NCBI GenBank assembly: GCA_015657535.1
Contig: JADHZB010001748.1
Span: forward strand, 21,082-78,681
From: Nephromyces sp. MM_2019
Taxonomy: Eukaryota; Apicomplexa; Aconoidasida; Nephromycida
DNA length: 57,600 nucleotides
Direction: 5' to 3'
Shown: positions 1 through 11,515 of the stretch, piece by piece
How the letters are laid out: every line of letters starts with the position of its first letter
How positions within the stretch are numbered: position 1 is the first letter of the stretch
Position numbers and translations under genes: made by a program
The notes under the pieces: model-generated
Database searches by the model: none
The model's input: only the letters and a program-made list of their open reading frames with translations
What the model was told of the DNA's origin: nothing

Positions 1-489
1 ACTACATACTATTGGAGAAAACATGCTTTTCTCATCCACTACAGCATCGTGTGTGTGCAGGAAAAAAACTCAACGAAAACCCTTTTTTACTGGAAAAAAT
101 CGCTTTTTTCACTATAAAAGCGATGCCTATCAGACAAGAATTCCCTACGCTCTTGCGTGCTAATGAAATTACAATAAACGGCACTAAAGCTAAAGCTTAT
201 GAAAAGCTCAGATGATCGCTACGGTTGGAAACAAAAAATTTTCTTCCGAATGTCTGCATCCGGAAGGAGTTTTGGATTCGTCTTCGAAGTGGGTGAGGAC
301 TCTCGCAGGGAAGGGCGGTAGAGCAAGGGGAAATCATTTTTGCAGCATGAGGGTGCTGGTGCTTAATACTAGGCAAGGATACCGACCTTTGCTGTAATTA
401 CCGAAATCAGGAGTTTGATTTCTGAAGGGAACTGAAAAGTCTTCACCAAAAGTAGTGCAAATCTAGTATCTACTGTGCGCCTTAAAAAA

Positions 490-720
490 GAGCAAAAGCA
501 GTACTCTATAGAAGAGTGCTTTTACAGTAGTGGGCATTTCAAGATAGCACACGCACAGGAAGCACACAGGCGTACCAAGGGGTGCTCCATAGAAGGGTGC
601 TTTTGCAGTAGCAGGCATCCCAAGATTTCACACACACAGGAAGAGTGCTTCTACAGTAGTGGGCGTCCCAAGATTGCACACACGCAAATTACACACGTAT
701 GGGATCACTCATAGATAATA
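490..720. repeat. imperfect tandem repeat, about 3 copies
   Basis: Three diverged copies of a unit containing GTGCTTTTACAGTAGTGGGC followed by a CCAAGAT-type stretch and CACACACGCA. Read on the plus strand it gives a repetitive ECFYSSGHPKIAHTQ-like peptide. That is probably a by-product of the repeat, since no splice context or further coding sequence supports it. The first 480 bases of the window show no gene I can support. Confidence 0.6.
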
Positions 721-905
721 AGAAATAAATCCTCCAGCACTCCACTCCCACCCTCGCCTTCTCTGTAACTACATGCTGAAGACATCGATCGCTGCATCAT
801 CCGAGATAAACCTCCTTAAGTGCACACACACACACACACACACACACAATGCGAAGAAAACATCTTCTCACCACTTCACCAACACACTTAGAGAATGATG
901 CTTAC

Positions 906-1607
906 CGATAAATTTCCCAGCTCATTGCTTCTGAGAATCCCTTCAGATCCTCCATCATCATACCACTGTCTTCTCTTGTAAGAAGCGCCATATCTTCTCT
1001 CAAACTGAGCTCCTCCTTCCCTCCACACAGAACTTTCCTCCTGTTTCTGGATTGTATTACTGCTAAAGTGAGCGGATTCATTGACGAAGAAACAAACCCC
1101 CAAGGCATTCCGGGCAAGCTCATCCGACACTTCTTTGAGGAGTATTTCTTCGCTACTTAATGAGAGCGAAGCGTTAGTCAAGCTACCTCCCTTCTCTTCA
1201 TTCGGCTGCAAATCGCTAGGCTTTCGATTGGCATTGTAAACGCAGCTTTCAGACTCTAAATCAACCGAAGAACAGGCAGATGAAGAGGGAGAAGGAGAAG
1301 GATCCTGCAAACACTGGTTGCTCAGAGGAGCAAAACTTTGACTCTTTGAATCCCCAGTAGAAGCAGCCCCCTTCAAATCTTTTCCTTCATCAAATGCATC
1401 ATCCTTAGATAAAGCACAGGAAGAAGATGAAGAATGAAGGGGATTACAATTCGTAGCAAAATCACTGAGAAAAGATAAACCCTGCCCTGCTGATGATTCA
1501 AAAGACGTATAGCCGCGAGAGATAGGCCAGGGATAGAGCTTTAAGGAATCAGCTATCATCCTCTTGGGGGAGACATGTAGGAGATTCTTCACATAGCCAT
1601 TGTAATG
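906..1607 (-). CDS. Ser-rich internal exon of an unidentified protein
   Basis: An open stretch of exactly 234 codons lies between a clean acceptor (minus strand TTTACACACACAG) and a GTAAGC donor, both in phase 0, so this is an internal exon. There is no ATG at its left edge, and the first methionine is about 18 codons in. The peptide begins HYNGYVKNLLHVSPKRM. It then runs through Ser/Pro/Glu-rich low-complexity sequence to a basic/aromatic stretch (RYGASYKRRQWYDDGG) near the end. Long Ser-rich disordered regions are common in apicomplexan proteins. No domain was recognised. The next exon would lie left of 900 and was not found. Confidence 0.6.
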
Positions 1608-2137
1608 CTGTGTGTGTAAAAAAAGTTTTCAAAAAGGAGTATTTGAGAGCATTTGAGATAGAATTAGGAGAGTGCTTGACATTTTGTAGGCATCAAGAAG
1701 ATGAGATAAGCGTAAAAGGGGAAAGTAAGTAGTATATGAGGGTGATCTATAGAAAGAGAAGCCTCTATGTTAAGGGAGCTTAGATTAGTGAAGATTGTAT
1801 TAGTGAAGCAAACAGTAGTGGAGCTTAAACTAACAGAAAACTCACAACTGTGGAGCTTACATTGGCAGGACACACACAACCAAAGCACACACCACCGAAA
1901 CACATATCAGTGAAGCTTATATTAGCAGAAAGCACACCACCAAACACATCATTTTAGCTTAAATCAGAGGAACATGCAGCACCAACACACACTTTACAGC
2001 AGCTATTTCACTACACATAAGGCCACAGACCAATGAAATACCAAGAGAAATATAGCACACCAAACATAAAGATAAAAAGCATGATTTATTCCATAAATGA
2101 AGGCATTTAATGCTGGAAAAGATGGAATTTGCTACCT

Positions 2138-5109
2138 TCATAAAAAAGTTGAATTTCGTCCTATGTATATCAGATTTTCTGCAAACGTGTGTAAACCAGT
2201 TTAAAGCTAAGCGTCAGTGCATGCGTATAGTTGCTGCTGCTTTTGTGATAGTGCGAGTGCCTGTGTATGTGCTATCATTTGGTTTCTTCTTCTTTGTTAA
2301 AATACTAAGTATATTAACTTTCTTGAGTACCTATGATATTCCAATTCTCACGCTTGTGTGTGTGGGCATCTTTTTTGATATGACCTTACGCAATTGCAGA
2401 TATACACACATAAGCAGGCAAATCTCATGCGCTACTCGCAACTCTATCTGCGATTACACACACACACTTTAGTACGGAAAAAAATCATCTTCACCAACCT
2501 TGACTGTGGGCATGCCTGGATGCAACATCAAAGCGCCATCGACTACATAGTGAAATGCAAAGGTTCCAAAAGTATACGGTAGTACACAAATATAGCACCT
2601 GTAGAAAAAAGGAGATATATATACACACACAAACACAGTCTATACACACAAACAAACCAGCACACGTACAAACACGCAAAAGGGCAAACATATACGAATC
2701 AGCACACACAAAACGGCACATACACGCAAAATAGTCATACATACAAAATGGTAGATGCATAACACAGCACACACACATACGCACACACAAAATAGCACAC
2801 ATACACAAAATAGCACACACACACAAAATAGCACACACACACAACACAGCACACACACAAGATAACACGCACAGCACAACACGTAAACACGTAGAAAGCC
2901 ATCATCAAGCAAATTCGGCCATATAAAGCAGCAATCCATCAGGGGAATTTCCTCTAGTAAATATAAATAACAAATAAAATACCATTGAAAAAAGCAAAGG
3001 CAGCATACCAACCAATTAAAATACTCCAAACAAAGATAACAAAAATATCACACACACAATAGGCAATTCATCCTAAAAAATACTGAGAAAAAACATGGCT
3101 AAATGTAGAACCAAAGAAAACAGTAAAAATCTCACACAATAAAGTGACAAGAAGAGCATTGATCATCTACACCAAAAGCTGCTCACACACAATAAGCATG
3201 TAAACACAGTCAATAGTAAGTGCATTAGCAACAATACTACTATATACTGGCTTTATCCGGTAGAATATAAGCAAAGCAAAAAGAAAATTCATAAAAAAGC
3301 ACAAACATCACATACATTCAAACGATACTATCAAGGGAATCCGCACACAGCGTGTATCTTCAAAATATACTATAAAATAAAGCGATACACACACTACATA
3401 CCTCCAAAACACAGTCAAAAAAAAAACACACACACACGACATACCTCCGAACAGGGGAGTAGGACATAAGATATTCCTCCTCTCCAGACTTGGAGTAGTC
3501 ATACAAATGAAGCTGAAAGAGCATTAAAACCAGAATTTTTTCAAATTCCTTCACGTTAAACATTACGATACTCAAAATCTCACTACCAATCTTAGCTATG
3601 CTCAGTCAAAAGAATAGCTTGATTAACACTACTTCACATCCTCCCAACACCTAGTGTTTTTCTCGCTAGAAATACTTGAAATTAAGCCATAAAAAGCTAC
3701 AAATTCAACAAACTCTCTGGGATGTAAAGCCCCTAAAAAAGCTGATTTTTCGTCTTCAATGAAGGCTTGAAAAAGAAGGATTTCAAAGCTATAAAATCTG
3801 CATAATCTTCACTGTATATCCAATCTTTGATCTTCATTTTCCCTAAGCTGGTGTATTCTTCACCTGACTATCTTCTCTTTATACTTTTTGCTTACTCTGA
3901 TTTTGCCAAATCTTCTCTATAATTTTTTTCTTTAACTCCCGCTTTTTCACAATACTTTCCACCCTCCTCTTCACCCCCTAAATATAACCTATCTCACTAT
4001 TTCTCACACCCCACACTCCTTTCATTTTTGCCTACAATTTTCATCCACATCCCTCCTAAAAATCCTTTCCTCCATTCACTTTCTTCCCCCCACTACCAAT
4101 TCATATTTATCATCCTTCCTCTCGCAGCTTTTCATTCTTTCTGCTCAATCAACCCCTCCCCTGTTTTCCTTCTACATATTCGACTCATTACAGCCTCAAT
4201 GCTAGCAGAAAAACCAGGCAAAAATACGCAACAAATCGCATTGAATAGAAGCTAAAACAGCGAAAACATCCAGAATTTACCAACTTATTTTGCACTATTT
4301 AGACTACAACATATTGATAGCGCCTGTATATACACACACAGGCTTTATTTGCAGAAAAAAAGCTAAGCAGGGTATATTTCAAACCCAGCAAAATAAGGAA
4401 AGCCAAATTTCCTTCAATCAAAGGCTAAAACTTGTAGCACCCATACTCTTGCAAATGTTATTAATACGCTCATCTGCTAGCATTTCCCCCTACAAACTTT
4501 GAGAATTAAGAAAACTTCAAACTCTACCAAAAAAATACGCAAAATTATGTCTCCATTAAGTGAGATTCATCGTAAAACACACATACAGGACTCACCAAGA
4601 TATGTACTCCTGGTATCTCGCAAGGAAACTTGAAGACCACACTCTGCAACTCCTCGTGCAAAGCAACTCTATTACAATAACCTGAGAAAACACACAAAAA
4701 ACTTCCTATGAAGCTACTTGGCCTCACACAAAAACACAAATCTGCTGATGGATCCGTTCGGGTGCAAGCACACAAACAACGCTGCTGATGAGTCTTGGCA
4801 CTTTTTGCTATACTACACACACTATGCATACGCTAGGAGAAACGCTCAAATATACACAAAAATGGTGATTTTTCGTGTTAAAGTGAGTGGAAGTGAGCTG
4901 CAGCGCGTAAAACCCCTTTTTAGTCAGTTTTTTGTTTGCTTCTTCTTCCACTGCACACACATTTGCATGAGATTTCATAATGATATACAACAGCAAGATT
5001 CTGTAGCAGAGATAACCTCTAAAGTATGCGTTCTTAAGCATCTTCAAATCGCAGGCTTCTGCCTCCTTCAACGCTTCATTAGATTTCTCTTCAAAATGCT
5101 TTGATTTTA
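2138..5109 (-). CDS. multi-exon gene, 3' part; unidentified protein
   Basis: Six minus-strand exons join in phase: 5017-5109, 4596-4681, 4447-4489, 3445-3595, 2495-2598 and 2138-2178, ending in TGA. Peptide landmarks in order are the charged, helical EEKSNEALKEAEACDLK; VALHEELQSVVFKF; GEMLADERINNICK; the hydrophobic/amphipathic KEFEKILVLMLFQLHLYDYS; FHYVVDGALMLHPGMPTV; and the C-terminus NLIYIGRNSTFL. Donors GTGAGT (4595), GTATGT (3444) and GTGAAG (2494) are good, while GTTATC (5016) and GTATGG (4446) are weak. The 846-nt intron 2599-3444 is strongly TG-rich on the sense strand. No family was recognised. It is probably the 3' part of the gene carrying the IQ exon at 6.5 kb, but the join between 5.1 and 6.4 kb is unresolved. 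Confidence 0.5.
2599..2900. repeat. CA-rich tract (TG on the sense strand of a minus-gene intron)
   Basis: Runs such as CACACACACAAAATAGCACA recur many times in the intron between exons 3445-3595 and 2495-2598. Cys/Val-rich minus-strand frames here (VLCVCAILCVC) are repeat translation and not genes. Confidence 0.8.
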
Positions 5110-6457
5110 CTTTATTCCACGTTATTTATAACCCGTATCTACTTCATAAAACATCCTAGTTTCTAGCTAGCAACAAGTAGCCTTGTGAGTGTGAGTTTTC
5201 GTATATATTTATGTGCATAGACGTGCTTGTGTTCTCTCTACATTTCTCACTCTCATCGTCTCCTTGTGTATTATGCCGGCATAACGCACACTAGCGTAAA
5301 ATCATCAAAACATCAAGCTATTTAAATCAACTAGTTTATCATATAATTTTCTCTTCTTGTGTGCGCTTCACCATAGAAGTCTGATATCTTTCTTGATGGT
5401 GCGTGCTAGTTTCCATGCCATTTTTTCGAGTGTGTGTATCTTTTTGAGTGTGAACTTTTTCCGAGACTATCCTCTTTTCTGCATTATTTCTCGCAGCATT
5501 TTGCTCTTATAACCAATACCTACAAGTTTCTAGATGATAAATGCCCTTCTTCTTAAGACAAACTATTTTTTCATGATTAAAGCAATTCATTATCAAATCC
5601 CTACCGAAACAATACTGAATTTATTACTAAATGCGTATTTTTTAAACTTCAAAAAAAGAAATTTTGTGTGTTTCTCTACGCTAAAACCTTCGCAAAGGAC
5701 AGCGACGATAAAAGCAGCTTTCAATCAATACTAGGGCAGCCATCGGCTTAACTAACCTCTCCATCTCCTTTGAATCTCAGTGGCAGCAAGCAGTCGAATT
5801 TTTAAGCAAAAGTGCACCTGAAAACATGTGTTCATAGAGACTGCTTCAAAGAGGTTTAAGAGTGTAAAACTTTTCATATACAAAAAAAAAGGTGAGGAAT
5901 ATCCCATATATCAAGAAAAAAGCATCCAAATTTAGGCTTAAGAGCAGCTAATTAGCTGTATACTGAGCGAAAAAATAGTCATATTGAGCGAAGAAACAGT
6001 TGAGCATCATTTGAAGAAGCTAGCCAACTTCCTTCAGCGGAGAAAAATGCATCAAAAAGCAGAAATTTCAGGCTTTAGAGCCGTTCAACTGCAAACAAAG
6101 TACTATTTTATCCGCAAAAAAAAAATCCACTTATTCTTCGAAAAAAAAACACACCTACACAAAGAGAAAAAGGCAACTAAATATGTAGTTTTTCAAAGTA
6201 TGAAACTGCTAAAAATCCTAATTCTTAGAGCTTCAAAATCACACCTTGGAGCCTTTATACCCTCAAAACGATCATCGGCACGAGCTTTCACTGAATAAAA
6301 AGCTTAGAATCAAAACATAAAAAACCACACACAGAAGCCAGCCATTATAACATCGCAACATACATTAAAAGCAAAAAAAAAGAGCTCTTTTAGCCTTTAA
6401 AATGTTTTTAATTCACACTATTAAAACCTCTAAATTCACATTATGAAAACGCCTTAC

Positions 6458-6970
6458 GGTTAATTCAAATTCCAACACACGGTAACCCAAACGCTTCCGC
6501 CAAAAACGCTGAATGAATACCTGAAAAGAGAGCAGCAAAGCTGATGGCTTGTAAGCATATACACACTGGATCGTCTTCACACGGACACACTCATGCAGAG
6601 CCACAATCCTAGAATTACTTACACACCCTCACCAAAATTACTAGCAAAAAACCACGCAATTTCACTCAAAAAAAGTTTCGTACACATCATTATCAGCGAC
6701 ACACAATCTTCAATTAAAAGCACTAGAACTACATCAAGCTGTTTAAACAGCCTCCGGAGCATCCAAATAATGAGAAGTCTTCAGTATACCCACTGTCGCA
6801 TATAACAGCGAATGCCCAGCACATACACTCCTATTAGCATGCACCCTTACTGCAGCCTTCTCTCGTCGGCGGTCCTCCGGAATGCTATCGTCTGATTCTA
6901 AACTATTAATCAACATTATGGCTGTTTCCAGCTCCAAACTCAATGTACGTGGTATACCGAGTGCATTAGC
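6458..6970 (-). CDS. two exons of an IQ-motif protein
   Basis: Exon 6851-6970 (40 codons) and exon 6458-6520 (21 codons) are both phase 0-0. Each has a TTTTCAG acceptor and a GTAAGG donor. The first encodes an acidic helix (LSLELETAIMLINSLESDDS) ending RRREKAA. The splice then reads AAVFIQRFWRKRLGYR, which fits the IQ calmodulin-binding consensus (IQxxxRKxxxxR-type, with I, Q, R and K in place). IQ motifs bind calmodulin or myosin-type light chains, and in alveolates they occur in motor, cytoskeletal and signalling proteins. Only one IQ motif is visible. Further upstream exons probably lie at about 7.30-7.40 kb, and the gene may continue into the 2.1-5.1 kb exon chain. Confidence 0.6.
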
Positions 6971-7301
6971 CTGAAAAATACAGGCCAAATTTTCAGTTCA
7001 CACACAGAGGCGTAAAAGTGCAACAAGAGCAGGCTGAAACATTCTTTATTCCGCACGCACACTGATGTTTCAATACAGCCGTAAACAAATTGCAACACAC
7101 GCAAGCATTTCAATAAGCAGCAACCATGAATCGGGCAATGATAAAACGTCTAATCAGCCTTATTTCAGCGTGAATCTGAAGATTCCCATTTTAACGCCAT
7201 TTCGATACTTTTCCTTCCTACAAACATCTCAGAATCTACATTTTGAAAATTTCTACTTCTTCGATTCTCTATTAAAGAGAATCATCTAAGCTACCAAACA
7301 C

Positions 7302-7404
7302 CACCAGAATTCAGACTCAAAGTATCTCCTGCACACGAAACGTCACCTACAGAGTACGAGCTAACAGGAACAGACAACAATCTCACAAAACTATAATCGA
7401 TTTT
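7302..7404 (-). CDS. probable exon, unidentified
   Basis: After a minus-strand acceptor TTCCTAG the frame reads KIDYSFVRLLSVPVSSYSVG and stays open for about 34 codons to a possible GTGTTT donor; GTGACG further upstream is an alternative. The composition looks coding and the strand matches the IQ-motif exons just downstream. The join to 6970 is not proven and no domain is recognisable. Confidence 0.35.
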
Positions 7405-8596
7405 CTAGGAATCAAAAGCTGCAGTAAAAACAGCAACCTAAGAGTATGAAAGTAGGAACACATCTCGCTTCATACATAGTTTTGAAGGTGAGATATATAT
7501 ACATCTTCACTTATACAACGATGAGGGAACTGCATGAAATTAGTCAAACATTAAGCGCATAAAGCATGGAAAGTAGCGGTTATTTCAAGTTTAAAAGCCA
7601 ATTCCTCGTGAAAAAGTATGCAGGCAGAACATTCCAGGAATTTTGCAAAAATTTACTACCTCATTGGGAATGAGCATTCAACACATACATCTCCACGAGG
7701 CTAAAAGCGTCTAACAAAATGATCTTAATTTGAAGCGGTTAACCCGCAAAAAAACAAACTTCAGAAGCAAAATTGAGAAAAAAAATGTGAGTTGATGCTC
7801 TGCCTTCACCAACGATTATCAAAACGCATCGACTACTTCATTCAGAATGCAGAAAACTCTCAAAAAAAGGAGTATTTCAGGCAATATCATCAGTAGAAGC
7901 AGCAAGAAACGAGTAATTAGCTGAAAAATATTACGAAAATATGAAGGAAATGTAGATTCAGGAGCAAGAAATATCAAAAAAGGCTTCCAAAACCATCAAA
8001 AAAAAGAATCTTCATGCAAATACATTTTTAGCAGAATTCAGGAGAATTTCACTGGTGCACACGCTGATAATCAATCAAAAACAGGTAGAATCTATTTTGA
8101 TGTTTTTGAAGAGATTAAAAATTATAAAAGCTTCAATTTGATTCTGCATGTTCTGCTCATTCACACAAAAAAGTGTGGTAAACCTATACATCTAAACTCT
8201 ACAAATCAGAGCGGAAAATTCAATTATCTGCCTTGGACAGCCCTAACAGAGAAGAGCAGGAAAAATCTTTTCATTCAGAAAATACCCTAAAGATACTCCA
8301 AAAACATCAAAATTCAACTACTTACAAGGTTTTTTCTCGCTGAGAGATACCGCTAAAAGGAGAGAAGCTACGTCAATGCTTTAAGCCTTGAAAACCTTTT
8401 CAGCAGAAAATTCCAGCATAAGCGAATGCCTACTATTGCAGCCCTTAAGCACACGATAACCTCAGAAAAAAAGGGCAAAATCAGTGAATTTTTCTCTCAG
8501 CATTTCTAAACTATATTAATCTGATCGATCCAACGTGGCCTGAAATGATATAAAAAAGCATAGCAGCTATGAGAGAGAGCTTGGCTGTTATTTTAC

Positions 8597-8657
8597 AATC
8601 TTGAGAAAGCATTTGAGTTTTTAAATCATTTTCTGGCATATCATTCCAGAGTGTAAG
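8597..8657 (-). CDS. possible exon, unidentified
   Basis: A 63-codon minus-strand open frame (8511-8702) contains SEDMLLDALLQLTLWNDM and looks coding. The best-supported spliced part is 8597-8657, from acceptor TTGCTTCAG to donor GTAAAA. No family match. It could be a 5' exon of the IQ-motif gene. Confidence 0.3.
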
Positions 8658-9660
8658 CTGAAGCAAAGCATCAAGTAGCATGTCTTCGCTTAATATGAGC
8701 AAATACGATTTTTATGAAGAAGAAACTAGTTCACGGCAATGAATATATTGGCACAATGCGCATTGCAATACATTTCATAGCAAATTAGAGAAGAAAAAAA
8801 TGAAATTTCATCGCAGAAGATGTAAAGACTTTTGGTTATTCTTTTAAAGGGTGAAAACAGTGGTGTTTTGTTAGTTTCGAAAGAAGATTAATCCTTTAAT
8901 TTTCATTGAATATATAGCGGTAATTCATCTATAGATACGCTGTGGTTATGAACTTAAGCAATCACTTCTTACTAAATGAAAAAAACTGCCAAACTTAAAC
9001 TAATTATTTACTTTTTAAACTAGAACAAGGCAGTAAAGTTGCCCTCGCTATTAATCAGCCATGAACTCAAACTTGGCATCTTCATTCGCATAGAAAAAGG
9101 GAGCTCAATGGCATGAAGAAATGCAAGAAAAAATGTTGGACGCAGTACTATATGAGTTTCCAAAATAACGCTAGGCATTTCAGGCAAGATTATATTAAAA
9201 GCTTATAGCTAAGTGAACTATCATTGCACAAGGCTATGAGCTATAATGTGTGGCTATTAATCGTAAATTCAAGCTCAAACAAACGAGAAGTATGCAAATT
9301 AAAACGCTGGAAGCTCTAAATATATAGCAGCAGCTTCGAAATAACATGAAGATTAGGGTAAGCAGAGCTGCCAAAAAGGCTATCCTATATGCCATTCGGT
9401 CATAGAGTAAGCCTTAGAACAAGCATTAATGCTTTTTCATAGATATTATTAAAATTAGCTACTCTGAGTGATAGCTTTGAAGAGTAATATAAGCAAAAAC
9501 CGAAAGGTGTCTTTGTAAACTTGAAATTCCATAAAATGCCTAAATTTAGAGTGCTCACACAAAAAACAAAAAAATAGTAAAATGCAACCTCAGGGGTAGG
9601 CAAAATTATCCACATAATAAATTATGAATCTTCCTTCATCAAACAAATATTTCAATACCT

Positions 9661-9755
9661 ACTCTTACGCATTAAAGCGTTGAATTTTACGGATTAAAGC
9701 GCTGAATTTACGGCTTAAGGTGTTGACCCATTGAAGCGTTAAATTTTGTACTTTA
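9661..9755. repeat. short tandem repeat, about 20-24 nt unit, 4 diverged copies
   Basis: Copies of a unit like TTAAAGCGTTGAATTTTACGG recur four times with substitutions and small indels. There is no coding or splice signal. It resembles the degenerate minisatellites inside introns elsewhere in the window, so it may mark an intron or a spacer. Confidence 0.55.
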
Positions 9756-11384
9756 GCAGCAATTATGCAATGCTATGAACATTAAAGTCACAAAAATTCG
9801 CAAAAACCAAATCAAACAAAAGCTCTAAAATCAAGTTTCAACCACTCTGATAAGCAGATTACATGATAAATTCACAGATTTTTCACCTAAAAAAAACCAG
9901 CTAAAAACGCCATATAAAGCCAGCGTAAGCATTAAATACTAGAAAAAAAATATAAGGAAAGGCCTTGAGCTTGAGAAGATATCTTCATCATTATGAAAGC
10001 CGCAAAAAAATCCAGAATAAGAAACCACGAAAATTACAACACGCTTCACAAATAAGGGGCAGAAAAATAGGACACAAACGTGAAATTTAATTACAACCAA
10101 GAGACAAACTCGTTTAACAACTAAAGACTATCAATAAAATCCAATCCTCCATCACCTGAAAATTGAGCAAAAAAGCAATCACAGCAATGGTACCACTAGT
10201 TTTCCTCTCCCACAAGAGCTTTTCCAGCAAAAGAGCTTTTGATTGCAAAAATCAAGTACTTGAAACCAAGAAAGAAGTGAGCTATTGAAAAATCTATGCA
10301 CACACGTCAAATTAATCTCCAGTGCGCTAAAAAACCTTCTACAGAGAGTCTCAGCCGAAAATTCGTCAAAATACCCTCCTAGTCCCAAAAAAAAAGGGGG
10401 GGAAATAGAAATAAAAAAAAACTCAATTTTCCAGCAGAACAAAGAACTAGTGTCCCTATAAGATTTTGACATCAAAGTGCCCATTTATATCCCTCTACCG
10501 AAATAAATGGCAACGGCATAAAGTCCTGTGTAACCGACACACACAGGACGTGCGATCTCGTGCTGTTTGAGTTTAAACCGTTGACTTACCGGAAATTTTT
10601 TTGAATGACAGGGAGACCAAGGATATAACGTAGTCCAATTTTACTGCTTTGCAGTGTTAAAATCCAAAGGGTAGAAGCTTATCGCTTTTTCCTGGAGATA
10701 AAATACATGAAAAACACTTCAATTGCCTTATAAAGCGTTTGTGTGCAAAACTCTCGAGGTAAAGTGACTTTGGGGAAATTTCTCAACTCTAATTTTTTAA
10801 CATTTCTTTTCCATGGTGTCGGGTACGACGCGCCGGTCACAGCCAGGTTGTGTGTTCGGGGGCTGGGTGTGTGTGTGCTAGCAGGGTTTGCGAGACCCAA
10901 AGGGGACGGGCTGTGTGTGAAGGAGAGTGGGCGTGTGCTACAGTGGCTTGGAAGGTTGTGGGTGGGGAATTGGATGGTGTGTGCGATATTGGTAAGGTGT
11001 GCGCGAGATTGTTTGGTGCGTGCGAGAGTGGGTGTGTGCAAGATTAGCTGTTCGTGTGCGACAGTGGATGGAAAGGCTGTCTGTGCAAGATTTGCTAGAT
11101 ACGTGTGCATTAGCCCTAAAGGTTATATGGGTGCATCAGAGGCTGTGCGGGAATTAGTTTGAAAGGATGTATGTGTGCATCGGTTTCATGCACAAAAAAT
11201 ATCATTGAATAAAAACTTATGGGGAAACATTCAGCCTTAAAACATTAGGACAGGGATTTCAGCGGGGCACTGCTTGGAAATAATTCTATACGTTTTGGTA
11301 AAGATTTCTATCAGTCTTAACATCGAGCATAAGTTTTGTTATTTGAGTGGGTTTGCTGTTTGAGTAAATTTCTCATCTTTGTTA

Positions 11385-11515
11385 GAATTACCGTCTAAGT
11401 AGCTTGTTTTCAGTAGCTTTCCCGTTTGAATAGCTCTTCCCTCTATTAGTGGCTTCTAACTTTAGTGACTTCCCTCTTTCAGTAATTTTCCCCTTTTAGT
11501 AGTTTTTCCATTTAT
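11385..11515. repeat. degenerate tandem repeat, about 21-24 nt unit
   Basis: Five to six loose copies of an AGTAGCTTTCCCGTTTGA-like unit, pyrimidine-rich between the AGTAG cores. No gene is evident on either strand. Confidence 0.45.

Noticed and set aside
2905..2953. Alternative terminal exon (GNSPDGLLLYMAEFA) for the minus gene at 3445
   Set aside because: Its phase fits, but joining 3445-3595 to 2495-2598 also fits, gives a longer coherent product and uses better-supported sites. Kept only as a possible alternative 3' end.
2491..3029. Cys/Val-rich minus-strand frames of about 128 codons
   Set aside because: Translation of the CA/TG tract. The genuine exon (2495-2598) is in a different frame.
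10679..11162. Overlapping frames of about 140 codons on both strands
   Set aside because: A TG-rich simple-sequence patch with frames open on both strands. No splice sites or domain.
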